Shown in pieces: positions 1 through 5,608 of a stretch of 7,175 bases of DNA. The notes below the pieces were generated by a model that was not told the origin of the DNA, made no database searches, and saw only the letters and a program-made list of their open reading frames with translations. The DNA is from Lentisphaerota bacterium (lineage in GTDB: Bacteria; Verrucomicrobiota; Kiritimatiellia; RFP12; UBA1067). The position numbers were made by a program, and so were the translations under genes. Every line of letters starts with the position of its first letter. The first letter of the stretch is position 1. The stretch lies in contig SUVZ01000188.1 of NCBI GenBank assembly GCA_015061765.1, positions 1-7,175 of the forward strand, written 5' to 3'.

Positions 1-723
1 TAGGTCGCGCGTCGTCATGTTCATGCCCCATCCGCCGCAGGCTATGCCGACAGGCGATGTCGTAGACCAGGGGCTTTTCATCCCCAGAGGCTTGAAGAGC
101 TTTTCGCCGAGATAATCCATGAGCTTCATGCCGCTTTTTCTCTCGACGACGGCGGCCAGCATATGGGTTGCGCAGGAATCGTACCTGAACGCGGTACCCG
201 GAGGGGTTTCAACGTCGTTGTGCAGAAACGCCTTCACCCAGTCGCCGTCTTTCGACTTCCTCTCCGCATCGGTGAACGACGCGCCGACATTCATCGTCAG
301 AAGATCGCGCACCCGCATCTGCCGGAGATTCTCCGATACCGCGGCAGGCAGTTTCTCAGGGAATATCGACACGACCCGCTCGTCCAGATCAAGACGTCCC
401 TCGTCAACCAGGAAACCGATCGCCGTAGACGTGAAGCTCTTGGAATGCGAATAAAGCATATGCGGCTTTTCAAGCGTGTTCTGCGGCGCCCATGTACCCT
501 CCGCAATCGTCTTTCCGTGGCGGACTATCACAAACCCGTGATGAAAACCTTTAAGCGATCCGTCGGCAGAAGCCTGTTCGCACGCTTCAATCCACTTCAG
601 TATATCTCTTGAAGACACACCCTGGGACTCGGGCGTGGCCAAATCCATTTCCGCAGCGCTCGCTCCGTCATTGGAAACGAGAAGCATTCCGGCCGTCAGC
701 AAAAACGCAAAAGGAATCCTCAT
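1..723 (-). CDS. Secreted serine hydrolase, beta-lactamase/class C family (C-terminus off the window)
   Basis: Translating from the ATG at 723-721 gives 241 codons open to the left edge, so the gene is partial at its 3' end. Residues 1-23 form a signal peptide (MRIPFAFLLTAGMLLVSNDG, then ASA as cleavage site), placing the enzyme outside the cytoplasm. The serine beta-lactamase-like (PF00144, COG1680) fold is shown by the SxxK motif S92-H-S-K95 in YSHSKSFTST, by DLLTMNVG (140-147), by the Y-x-S/N motif Y181-D-S183, and by the Gly-rich GGWGMNMTTRDL at the edge. S92 should be the acylated nucleophile and K95 and Y181 the general bases. Family members are esterases, peptidases or penicillin-binding-like hydrolases; the substrate here cannot be told, and true beta-lactamase activity is not implied. 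The start is supported by a GGGGAG ribosome site at 732-737, 8 nt upstream. It lies 87 bp after pyrD with no clear promoter or terminator between, so co-transcription is possible. Confidence 0.9.
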   Translation of the reverse strand, partial: MRIPFAFLLTAGMLLVSNDGASAAEMDLATPESQGVSSRDILKWIEACEQASADGSLKGFHHGFVIVRHGKTIAEGTWAPQNTLEKPHMLYSHSKSFTSTAIGFLVDEGRLDLDERVVSIFPEKLPAAVSENLRQMRVRDLLTMNVGASFTDAERKSKDGDWVKAFLHNDVETPPGTAFRYDSCATHMLAAVVERKSGMKLMDYLGEKLFKPLGMKSPWSTTSPVGIACGGWGMNMTTRDL

Positions 724-731
724 GTTATCAT

Positions 732-737
732 CTCCCC
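732..737 (-). promoter_or_regulatory. Shine-Dalgarno site of the serine hydrolase
   Basis: On the minus strand GGGGAG stands 8 nt before the ATG at 723. It fixes the start of a gene whose other end is outside the window, and it contrasts with pyrD just upstream, which has no such site. Confidence 0.7.
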
Positions 738-810
738 GCAGACACCCCAAAGCTTTTTTGGCTTTGTTCTGTGATGCGTTCTTTTTTATTCTCCGTCCGA
801 TCTCATGCGA

Positions 811-1782
811 TCACTCGGCAAGAGCGCCGGTGAGTTCGCGGACAGAAGCAAAACCGTTCTTTTCGCAGTAGGCGGCAATGCCGTCCGTCACTTCGGCGGC
901 GGTACCGGGAGACGTGAACGTGGCCGTCCCGACGGCAACCGCCGTGGCGCCGGCAAGCATGAGTTCAACCGCATCCTGCCAGGAATAGACCCCGCCCATG
1001 GCGAGAATCGGAAGCTTCGAGAAACGATGCGCGTCGTACACGCACTTGACGGCAACCGGATGGACGCAGCGTCCGGAAAGCCCGCCTGTCCTGTTGGCGA
1101 GCACGGGCTTGCGCGTATTGATGTCGATCACCATGGCGGGAATCGTGTTGATGAGCGCGAGCGCATCGGCACCATTGTCCTCGCATGCCGCCGTGTACGG
1201 CTTAAGGTCCGGGACGTTCGGCGCGAGCTTCACGATGAGCGGAAGCTTCGTCGCGGCGCGCACCGCCTTGACGAGACGAGAGAGAACGGCGGGATCCTGC
1301 CCGAAAGTGTGCCCACCCTCCTTTACGTTGGGACAGCTGACGTTGCATTCAATTGCGGCGACTATCGGATTGTCGCCGGTGGCGAAAGCGCAGTCCGAAA
1401 GACGCTTGGCGACCTCGGCGTATTCCTCGATGGAACCGCCCCAGATGTTCACGATAATGGGCGGCACTTCGGCATTGGAGCCACGGCGTTCAAGCGATGC
1501 CTTCACCGTGTCACGGTAATGCTTGATGTAGTGGCCGATAAAAGGATCGACTCCAGGTCCTTGGAGTCCTATGGCGTTCACCATTCCACCGGGAACCTCG
1601 CAGTGGCGGGGCATTGCGTTACCGGGCCAGGGATCCATTCTGACCCCCTTAACCGTGACCGCACCAAGTTTTGAGTAGTCGAGAAGATCGGCATATTCCG
1701 TGCCATAGCCAAACGTTCCACTCGCCGTGGTGACGGGCGTGGACATTTTAAGTCCGCCTAAATCAACTTTCAAATCTGTCAT
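811..1782 (-). CDS. pyrD: Dihydroorotate dehydrogenase, class 1 (probably 1B catalytic subunit)
   Basis: This 323-residue protein oxidises dihydroorotate to orotate with FMN, the fourth step of de novo pyrimidine synthesis, in the cytoplasm. Seen in the sequence: the N-terminal TASGTFGYG (18-26), VKGVR (44-48) with the conserved lysine K45, NAIGLQGPG (69-77), the active-site loop ECNVSCPNVKEGG (145-157) with C150 in the place of the catalytic base, KLAPNVPD (185-192), NRTGGLSG (230-237), and the FMN-phosphate segments GGV (263-265) and VGTATF (284-289). Cysteine rather than serine as base and the lack of an N-terminal membrane helix mark class 1. The SCPNVKEGG and TGGLSG forms are those of class 1B, which pairs with the FAD/iron-sulfur subunit PyrK and passes electrons to NAD+; no pyrK is in the window. 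Where family members usually have a Pro-Ala after TGGLSG, this one has Arg-Cys. The N-terminus aligns well with the family, so M1 is the likely start although no ribosome site precedes it. Confidence 0.95.
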   Translation of the reverse strand: MTDLKVDLGGLKMSTPVTTASGTFGYGTEYADLLDYSKLGAVTVKGVRMDPWPGNAMPRHCEVPGGMVNAIGLQGPGVDPFIGHYIKHYRDTVKASLERRGSNAEVPPIIVNIWGGSIEEYAEVAKRLSDCAFATGDNPIVAAIECNVSCPNVKEGGHTFGQDPAVLSRLVKAVRAATKLPLIVKLAPNVPDLKPYTAACEDNGADALALINTIPAMVIDINTRKPVLANRTGGLSGRCVHPVAVKCVYDAHRFSKLPILAMGGVYSWQDAVELMLAGATAVAVGTATFTSPGTAAEVTDGIAAYCEKNGFASVRELTGALAE

Positions 1783-1789
1783 GCCCGGA

Positions 1790-1798
1790 ATTATACCA
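1790..1798 (-). promoter_or_regulatory. Extended -10 promoter of pyrD, probably giving a leaderless mRNA
   Basis: The minus strand reads TGGTATAAT (TGn plus a perfect TATAAT hexamer), followed by TCCGGGC and then the pyrD ATG at 1782. Transcription normally begins 7-8 nt after the hexamer, which here falls on the A of the ATG or one base before it. No convincing -35 hexamer is seen at 16-18 bp; extended -10 promoters often lack one. The only purine-rich Shine-Dalgarno-like stretch (GGGAGG) is 18 nt from the ATG and upstream of the -10, so it could not be in this transcript. Promoter function is inferred. Confidence 0.55.
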
Positions 1799-1870
1799 CA
1801 CCTCCCATCCCGAAAGCCACTTCAACCAAAACTGAGACCGGCAAACTCGCTCAATTCCATCATAGGTTGC

Positions 1871-1907
1871 AAGCATGAGAATATGGTTCGGACTAATTCT
1901 CATGCTT
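1871..1907. repeat. 12-bp perfect inverted repeat upstream of pyrD
   Basis: AAGCATGAGAAT (1871-1882) and ATTCTCATGCTT (1896-1907) are exact reverse complements separated by 13 nt. The match continues outward after one mismatch, giving 14 of 15 pairs over 1868-1882 and 1896-1910. It lies about 90-125 bp before the pyrD start. The arms are AT-rich and no T-run follows on either strand, so it is not a normal intrinsic terminator. It could be an operator bound by a dimeric regulator, an RNA hairpin in a longer leader, or a copy of a dispersed repeat. On the minus strand a weak -10-like TATGAT (1859-1864) follows the dyad, without a -35 at the right distance. Confidence 0.6.
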
Positions 1908-1961
1908 ACAGCGCAGAAGTAAACTGCAAAAACATGGTGAAAACCTGAAAATAAGTGTTGT

Positions 1962-1997
1962 CAAGTCGCGGCACTTCACATCTTTACCGCCGACTTG
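1962..1997 (-). terminator. Possible imperfect terminator hairpin after the AGCS symporter gene
   Basis: On the minus strand CAAGTCGGCGG (1997-1987) can pair with CCGCGACTTG (1971-1962): ten pairs with a single-base bulge and a 15-nt loop. It begins 25 nt after the symporter stop codon. A clean U-run is missing; only a weak TTATTTT stretch follows about 8 nt later. It is the best candidate for the end of the symporter operon, and may instead be an RNA-stabilising stem. Confidence 0.4.
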
Positions 1998-2021
1998 TCC
2001 GCCGCAGAGCCTGACATTACG

Positions 2022-3467
2022 TCAGCGGCGCTGCCGGTCGAGGAATTCTCTGGTAACGCGCATCACCACTGGCGAAAGCAGCATGAGCGCAATCAAGTTG
2101 GGAAATGCCATAAGCCCATTGAAGATGTCCGCAATGCCCCACACAACCGAAAGCGTGAGATACGGACCAACCGCAACCATCGCCACATACAGGAAACGAT
2201 AGATCCTTATCACAACGGGACGGTCCATCCCAACAAGATACTCAAGGCACTTTTCAGAATAGTAGTCCCATCCAAGAATCGTGGTGAACGCAAAGAACGC
2301 AAGCGCCGTCATCACGAAAAACGGTACGATGGCGGCCATGCAAGGCAGGAAGGCAAGCCCGCGAGAGAACGCCTCGACCGTGACGTTGACTCCCTCAAGT
2401 TTAAGCGACGGATCCCATGCACCGGAAAGGACAATCGTAAGACCCGTCATCGTGCAGACCACAAACGTGTCGATGAATGTCCCGGTCATCGAAACGAAAC
2501 CCTGCTTGGCGGGGTCGTTCGTCTTCGCCGCCGCAGCGGCCATCGGTTCGGAGCCTAGACCTGCCTCATTCGAGAATATGCCGCGCGCAATCCCCTTCTG
2601 CATCGCGACGAACATGGTGCCGACCGCACCGCCGGTGACTGCGGCGGGATCGAACGCAGCCTTGACTATCGTCATGAAGGCTGCAGGAATCTTATCGTAG
2701 TTCCCGAACATCACGAGAAGGCAAACGAGCGTGTATGAGACCGCCATGAACGGCACAACGACCATCGACACCTTCGCGATCCTCTTGAGTCCGCCGATAA
2801 CGACAAGTGCGACACAGACCGTCACTACGGCGCCCGCGATCATCACGGCCGGAGACTGAACCGTTCCAAGAACCGAAATGCCTGTCGCAGGGTCCGCCGG
2901 GTTGAAGGCAGGATCGAAGAACCGCTGCGCCGCCGCAACGATTCCGTGCACCTGCGTCAAGGTGCCGATGCCAAGCAAGCCTGCCCCGATGCCGAATACG
3001 GCGAATACGACCGCCAGAGGTTTCCATTTGGGACCTAGTCCGCGCTCAATATAGTAGAACGGGCCTCCAAGGACGCGTCCATCAGGTGCGACCTCGCGGT
3101 ATTTGACCGCAAGAAGACCTTCCGCATATTTTGTGGCCATGCCGAAGAGGGCGGCAACCTCCATCCAGAAAAGAGCGCCAGGGCCACCAGTAGTGACGGC
3201 CGTTGCTACGCCAACGATGTTGCCCGTGCCAATTGTCGCCGACAGGGCTGTGCATAGCGCACCGAATGCGCTCACCTCGCCGTGGTGTCCGTCACCCTGA
3301 TGGAACACATACCTGAACGCATTGCCGAGGTTCAGCAGATGCCTGAACTTCAGCATCACGGAAAGCAGAATACCGGTTGCCAATATCGCTGCGATGAGCG
3401 GAACACCCCATATGAGGTCGTCCACGGTGTTCACAATCTTCGTCAATGACGCCAACCAATCCGGCAT
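2022..3467 (-). CDS. Sodium:alanine/glycine symporter, AGCS family
   Basis: A 481-residue polytopic inner-membrane protein of the alanine-or-glycine:cation symporter family (COG1115, AlsT/DagA/AgcS type), which brings in small neutral amino acids with Na+. Family hallmarks are visible: the N-terminal WGVPLIAAILATGILLSVML (20-39), the signature ALSATIGTGNIVGVATA (74-90) followed by GGPGALFWM (94-102), and the second signature GIFSNEAGLGSEP (296-308). Hydrophobic stretches are compatible with about 10-11 membrane segments, and the length is normal for the family. In the stretch GIGTLTQVHGIVAA (166-179), most relatives have Gln-x-Asn; this protein has Gln172-Val-His174, which could alter substrate choice. 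The start is supported by AAGGA at 3477-3481, 9 nt upstream. It begins 18 bp after the NSS symporter stop, so the two are almost certainly co-transcribed. Alanine or glycine as substrate is inferred from the family. Confidence 0.95.
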   Translation of the reverse strand: MPDWLASLTKIVNTVDDLIWGVPLIAAILATGILLSVMLKFRHLLNLGNAFRYVFHQGDGHHGEVSAFGALCTALSATIGTGNIVGVATAVTTGGPGALFWMEVAALFGMATKYAEGLLAVKYREVAPDGRVLGGPFYYIERGLGPKWKPLAVVFAVFGIGAGLLGIGTLTQVHGIVAAAQRFFDPAFNPADPATGISVLGTVQSPAVMIAGAVVTVCVALVVIGGLKRIAKVSMVVVPFMAVSYTLVCLLVMFGNYDKIPAAFMTIVKAAFDPAAVTGGAVGTMFVAMQKGIARGIFSNEAGLGSEPMAAAAAKTNDPAKQGFVSMTGTFIDTFVVCTMTGLTIVLSGAWDPSLKLEGVNVTVEAFSRGLAFLPCMAAIVPFFVMTALAFFAFTTILGWDYYSEKCLEYLVGMDRPVVIRIYRFLYVAMVAVGPYLTLSVVWGIADIFNGLMAFPNLIALMLLSPVVMRVTREFLDRQRR

Positions 3468-3485
3468 TTCTTCGTTTCCTTAACT

Positions 3486-4880
3486 TTAAATCGCCCAGCC
3501 GCCGATGCCAAAGATGCGGCAGACTTCAGAGACAAGTATCGCAAGCACAAGCACAGGAGCCACGAACTTGACCATCACAACATAGAAGACCTTGAACCCT
3601 ACCGCACTGCCATCGCGCTGGCACTCAGCAAGTATGCGCCTGGGGCGAAGCACCCAACCTACATATACGCATATCAAAGCCGCGACGACGGGCGTGAGGA
3701 CGTTCATCGACGCATCGAAGAACTCAAGCGCAGGGAGTCCGCACGGTTTGAAGTCCGCCCAGCGTCCATAGCCGAATGCCGAAACCGCGCCGAGCACGAC
3801 AGACCACGCGCACACCAGCACGACCGAAGCGACGCGCTTGATCCCAAAGAAGTCACAGACGGCAGCAACGCACGCCTCGGTCATTGAGATGGCGCTGGTC
3901 AGGGCGGCGAAAAGAACCAGCACAAAGAACAGGAAGCCTATCCATATCCCGGCGGGGCCAAGCGACGCAAACACCTTCGGCAGCGTAACGAACATGAGAC
4001 CGGGTCCGGCATCTATCGCGGCACGTCCGCCGCCTGAGGCTGACGCGAACATAACAACGACAGGGATGATCATGAATCCCGAAAGGACCGCCACAAACGT
4101 ATCTGCGGCAACGATGCGGACCGAGGCCTTCGGCACCGAATCACACCTGCGCATGTAGCTTCCGTACGTGATCATGATTCCCATGGCAAGCGACAACGAA
4201 TAGAACATCTGCCCCATTGCGCCGAGCACGACTTTCCCGATGTTGTCGCAGGATGAGAAATCGGGAACGAGATAGAACTTGATTCCCTCGCCCGCACCGG
4301 GGATTGTCGCGACATATATGGCAAGACCGATCGCCATCACGAGAAGGATCGGCATCATCACGAGGTTGGCCTTCTCGATACCGTTCTTCACGCCGATGAT
4401 GATTACGGCGCACGTGACGACCGTAAAGAGAAGCATGCATACGAACGGATCCCACGGCGCGGTGATGAACGACTCGAAGAAAGCCTGAGGGTTCTCAAGT
4501 CCACCGTTGCCCGACACCAGCCTCACATAGGCGGCAAAGTACTTGACGACCCAGCCGCCGATGACGTTATAGTACGGAAGTATGAAAAGCGGAATTATCG
4601 TGGAGAGAACCCCGAGAAAGTTCCAGCGCGGATGCCCGAGCTGACGGAACGCGGTAAGCTGGCTCTGTCTCGAATAGCGTCCGAGGGCAATTTCGGTGAC
4701 GAGAAGCGTGAAGCCCAAAGTCAACGAAAGGAGAAGATACACCGCAATGAAAACCCCGCCGCCGTATTTGGCGGCAAGGTACGGGAATCTCCAAAGATTC
4801 CCCAGACCCACGGCCGATGCGGAGGCCGCAAGGACGAACGCCAGGGAGCCGGACCAACTTGCACGTTTTTCCTTTGTCAT
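3486..4880 (-). CDS. Sodium-dependent symporter, NSS/SNF family (LeuT/MhsT-like)
   Basis: A 464-residue inner-membrane neurotransmitter:sodium symporter-family protein (COG0733), expected to import an amino acid with Na+. The first helix carries SASAVGLGNLWRFPY (20-34); A23 and N28 match the LeuT Na1 ligands A22 and N27. TM2 has the conserved Glu (E63 in LLVTEIALGRY). The unwound sixth helix shows GQMFYSLSLAMG (223-234), with S228 at the LeuT T254 position and Y227 at F253. The TM8 Na2 site is kept (A325, T328, S329 in FAALTSAIS). In TM7, D260 stands where LeuT has N286, as in MhsT and Tyt1, which fits chloride-independent transport. Length suits about 11 membrane helices, usual for bacterial members, rather than 12. 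The substrate is not determined; hydrophobic or aromatic amino acids are common for the family. It starts 13 bp after the RCK gene; the ribosome site is weak (AGG 9 nt away), so translation may be coupled to the upstream gene. Confidence 0.95.
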   Translation of the reverse strand: MTKEKRASWSGSLAFVLAASASAVGLGNLWRFPYLAAKYGGGVFIAVYLLLSLTLGFTLLVTEIALGRYSRQSQLTAFRQLGHPRWNFLGVLSTIIPLFILPYYNVIGGWVVKYFAAYVRLVSGNGGLENPQAFFESFITAPWDPFVCMLLFTVVTCAVIIIGVKNGIEKANLVMMPILLVMAIGLAIYVATIPGAGEGIKFYLVPDFSSCDNIGKVVLGAMGQMFYSLSLAMGIMITYGSYMRRCDSVPKASVRIVAADTFVAVLSGFMIIPVVVMFASASGGGRAAIDAGPGLMFVTLPKVFASLGPAGIWIGFLFFVLVLFAALTSAISMTEACVAAVCDFFGIKRVASVVLVCAWSVVLGAVSAFGYGRWADFKPCGLPALEFFDASMNVLTPVVAALICVYVGWVLRPRRILAECQRDGSAVGFKVFYVVMVKFVAPVLVLAILVSEVCRIFGIGGWAI

Positions 4881-4893
4881 CGCCTTCGGCCTG

Positions 4894-5565
4894 TCATTCC
4901 TTTGATGAGATTGTGTCTATTCCGTGTGTCGTCCCGAACACGATTATCTTGTCCTCCGGCTGGAACGCATCATTGGGGCCGGGGATCACGACCAGACTCG
5001 GCTTCCGGGGGCTCTTCGGATCCGGCCTGCGTATGCAGAGTACGGTGACGCCGTGCTTCTTGCGGATGTCGGCCTCTGCGAGAGTCTTCCCGACGCAGAA
5101 CGGCGGCACGTCGATCTCGGCGAGCGAAAATCCGTCCGAAATCTCGAGAAGGTCGAACGCGCCGTGCTTCGTGATCGAACGCGCGAGACGGTGCGCGCTG
5201 TCTCGGTCCGGATAGACGACCATGTCCGCTCCAAGCTTCTCCAGTATCTTGCCGTGTATCTCGCTCGTCGCCTTTGATATCACCGACTTGATCCCAAGCT
5301 CCTTGCAATTCGCGGTGACAAGCATCGAAACCTCAAGATTCGCCCCGACGGCGACGACAACGGTATCGCATTCGGCGAGCCCTGCGGACTCAAGCGCCTG
5401 CGCGCTTGTGGCGTCGCACTGGATTGCCCAGGTGACCTTCTTGAGGGCGTTCTGCACAATCGTGCTGTTCCGGTCTATGAGAAGCACTTCCGTACCCGCG
5501 TCCGCAAGCGCCTCGGCCAGTGAAAAACCGAAGCGCCCGGCGCCTATGATGCCTATCCGTTTCAT
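4894..5565 (-). CDS. KtrA/TrkA-type RCK-domain regulatory protein
   Basis: A 223-residue cytoplasmic protein with one RCK_N (TrkA_N, about 1-120) and one RCK_C (TrkA_C, about 137-213) domain, the size of KtrA rather than the doubled TrkA. The Rossmann motif G8-A-G-R-F-G13, the acidic D31 closing strand 2 (LLIDRN), the QCDAT loop (49-53), VAVGANLEVSML (71-82), and LGADMVVYPDRDSAHRLA (111-128) are all typical. These proteins form octameric rings that bind NAD(H), ATP/ADP or c-di-AMP and gate a membrane partner, classically the K+ channel subunits KtrB/TrkH. No such channel is in the window; the next gene, 13 bp downstream, is the NSS symporter and the one after is an AGCS symporter. The partner may be encoded elsewhere, or the RCK ring may control the symporter. 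A GGAG site (5573-5576) lies 7 nt before the ATG. It follows the esterase by 43 bp. Confidence 0.93.
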   Translation of the reverse strand: MKRIGIIGAGRFGFSLAEALADAGTEVLLIDRNSTIVQNALKKVTWAIQCDATSAQALESAGLAECDTVVVAVGANLEVSMLVTANCKELGIKSVISKATSEIHGKILEKLGADMVVYPDRDSAHRLARSITKHGAFDLLEISDGFSLAEIDVPPFCVGKTLAEADIRKKHGVTVLCIRRPDPKSPRKPSLVVIPGPNDAFQPEDKIIVFGTTHGIDTISSKE

Positions 5566-5608
5566 CCAATTGCTCCAGTATTCACTTCAGAACGGCACGT
5601 CTGCGGAA

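Larger units (their letters stand above)
1783..2021. other. Intergenic region between the symporter operon and pyrD
   Basis: This 239-bp stretch is the only sizeable non-coding gap in the window and is more AT-rich than the genes beside it. It contains the imperfect hairpin near the symporter stop, the 12-bp inverted repeat in the middle, and the extended -10 element at the pyrD start. Short open frames crossing it show no ribosome site or recognisable protein, and I see no tRNA or known riboswitch fold. Confidence 0.7.

Noticed and set aside
119..612. Plus-strand frames opposite the serine hydrolase
   Set aside because: The minus-strand translation carries a signal peptide, SxxK and Y-x-S motifs, so the plus-strand frames are shadows.
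747..761. Small hairpin between pyrD and the serine hydrolase (CCAAA/TTTGG arms)
   Set aside because: Only about 5 AT-rich pairs and no T-run follows on the minus strand, so it is not a credible terminator.
805..1674. Plus-strand open frame of 289 codons opposite pyrD
   Set aside because: Rich in Arg, Gly and His with no family resemblance, and fully opposite a clear pyrD; a shadow frame.
1727..1948. Short plus-strand frame (73 codons) over the intergenic region
   Set aside because: It begins inside pyrD antisense, has no ribosome site or recognisable product, and includes the inverted repeat.
1959..1964. Perfect TTGACA -35-like hexamer on the minus strand downstream of the AGCS gene
   Set aside because: The hexamer 17 bp further on reads TTCACC and neighbouring spacings are no better, so there is no matching -10; it also overlaps the hairpin arm.
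1995..2558. Plus-strand open frame of 187 codons opposite the AGCS gene
   Set aside because: Low-complexity Arg/His/Lys-rich translation typical of antisense to a membrane-protein gene; no ribosome site.
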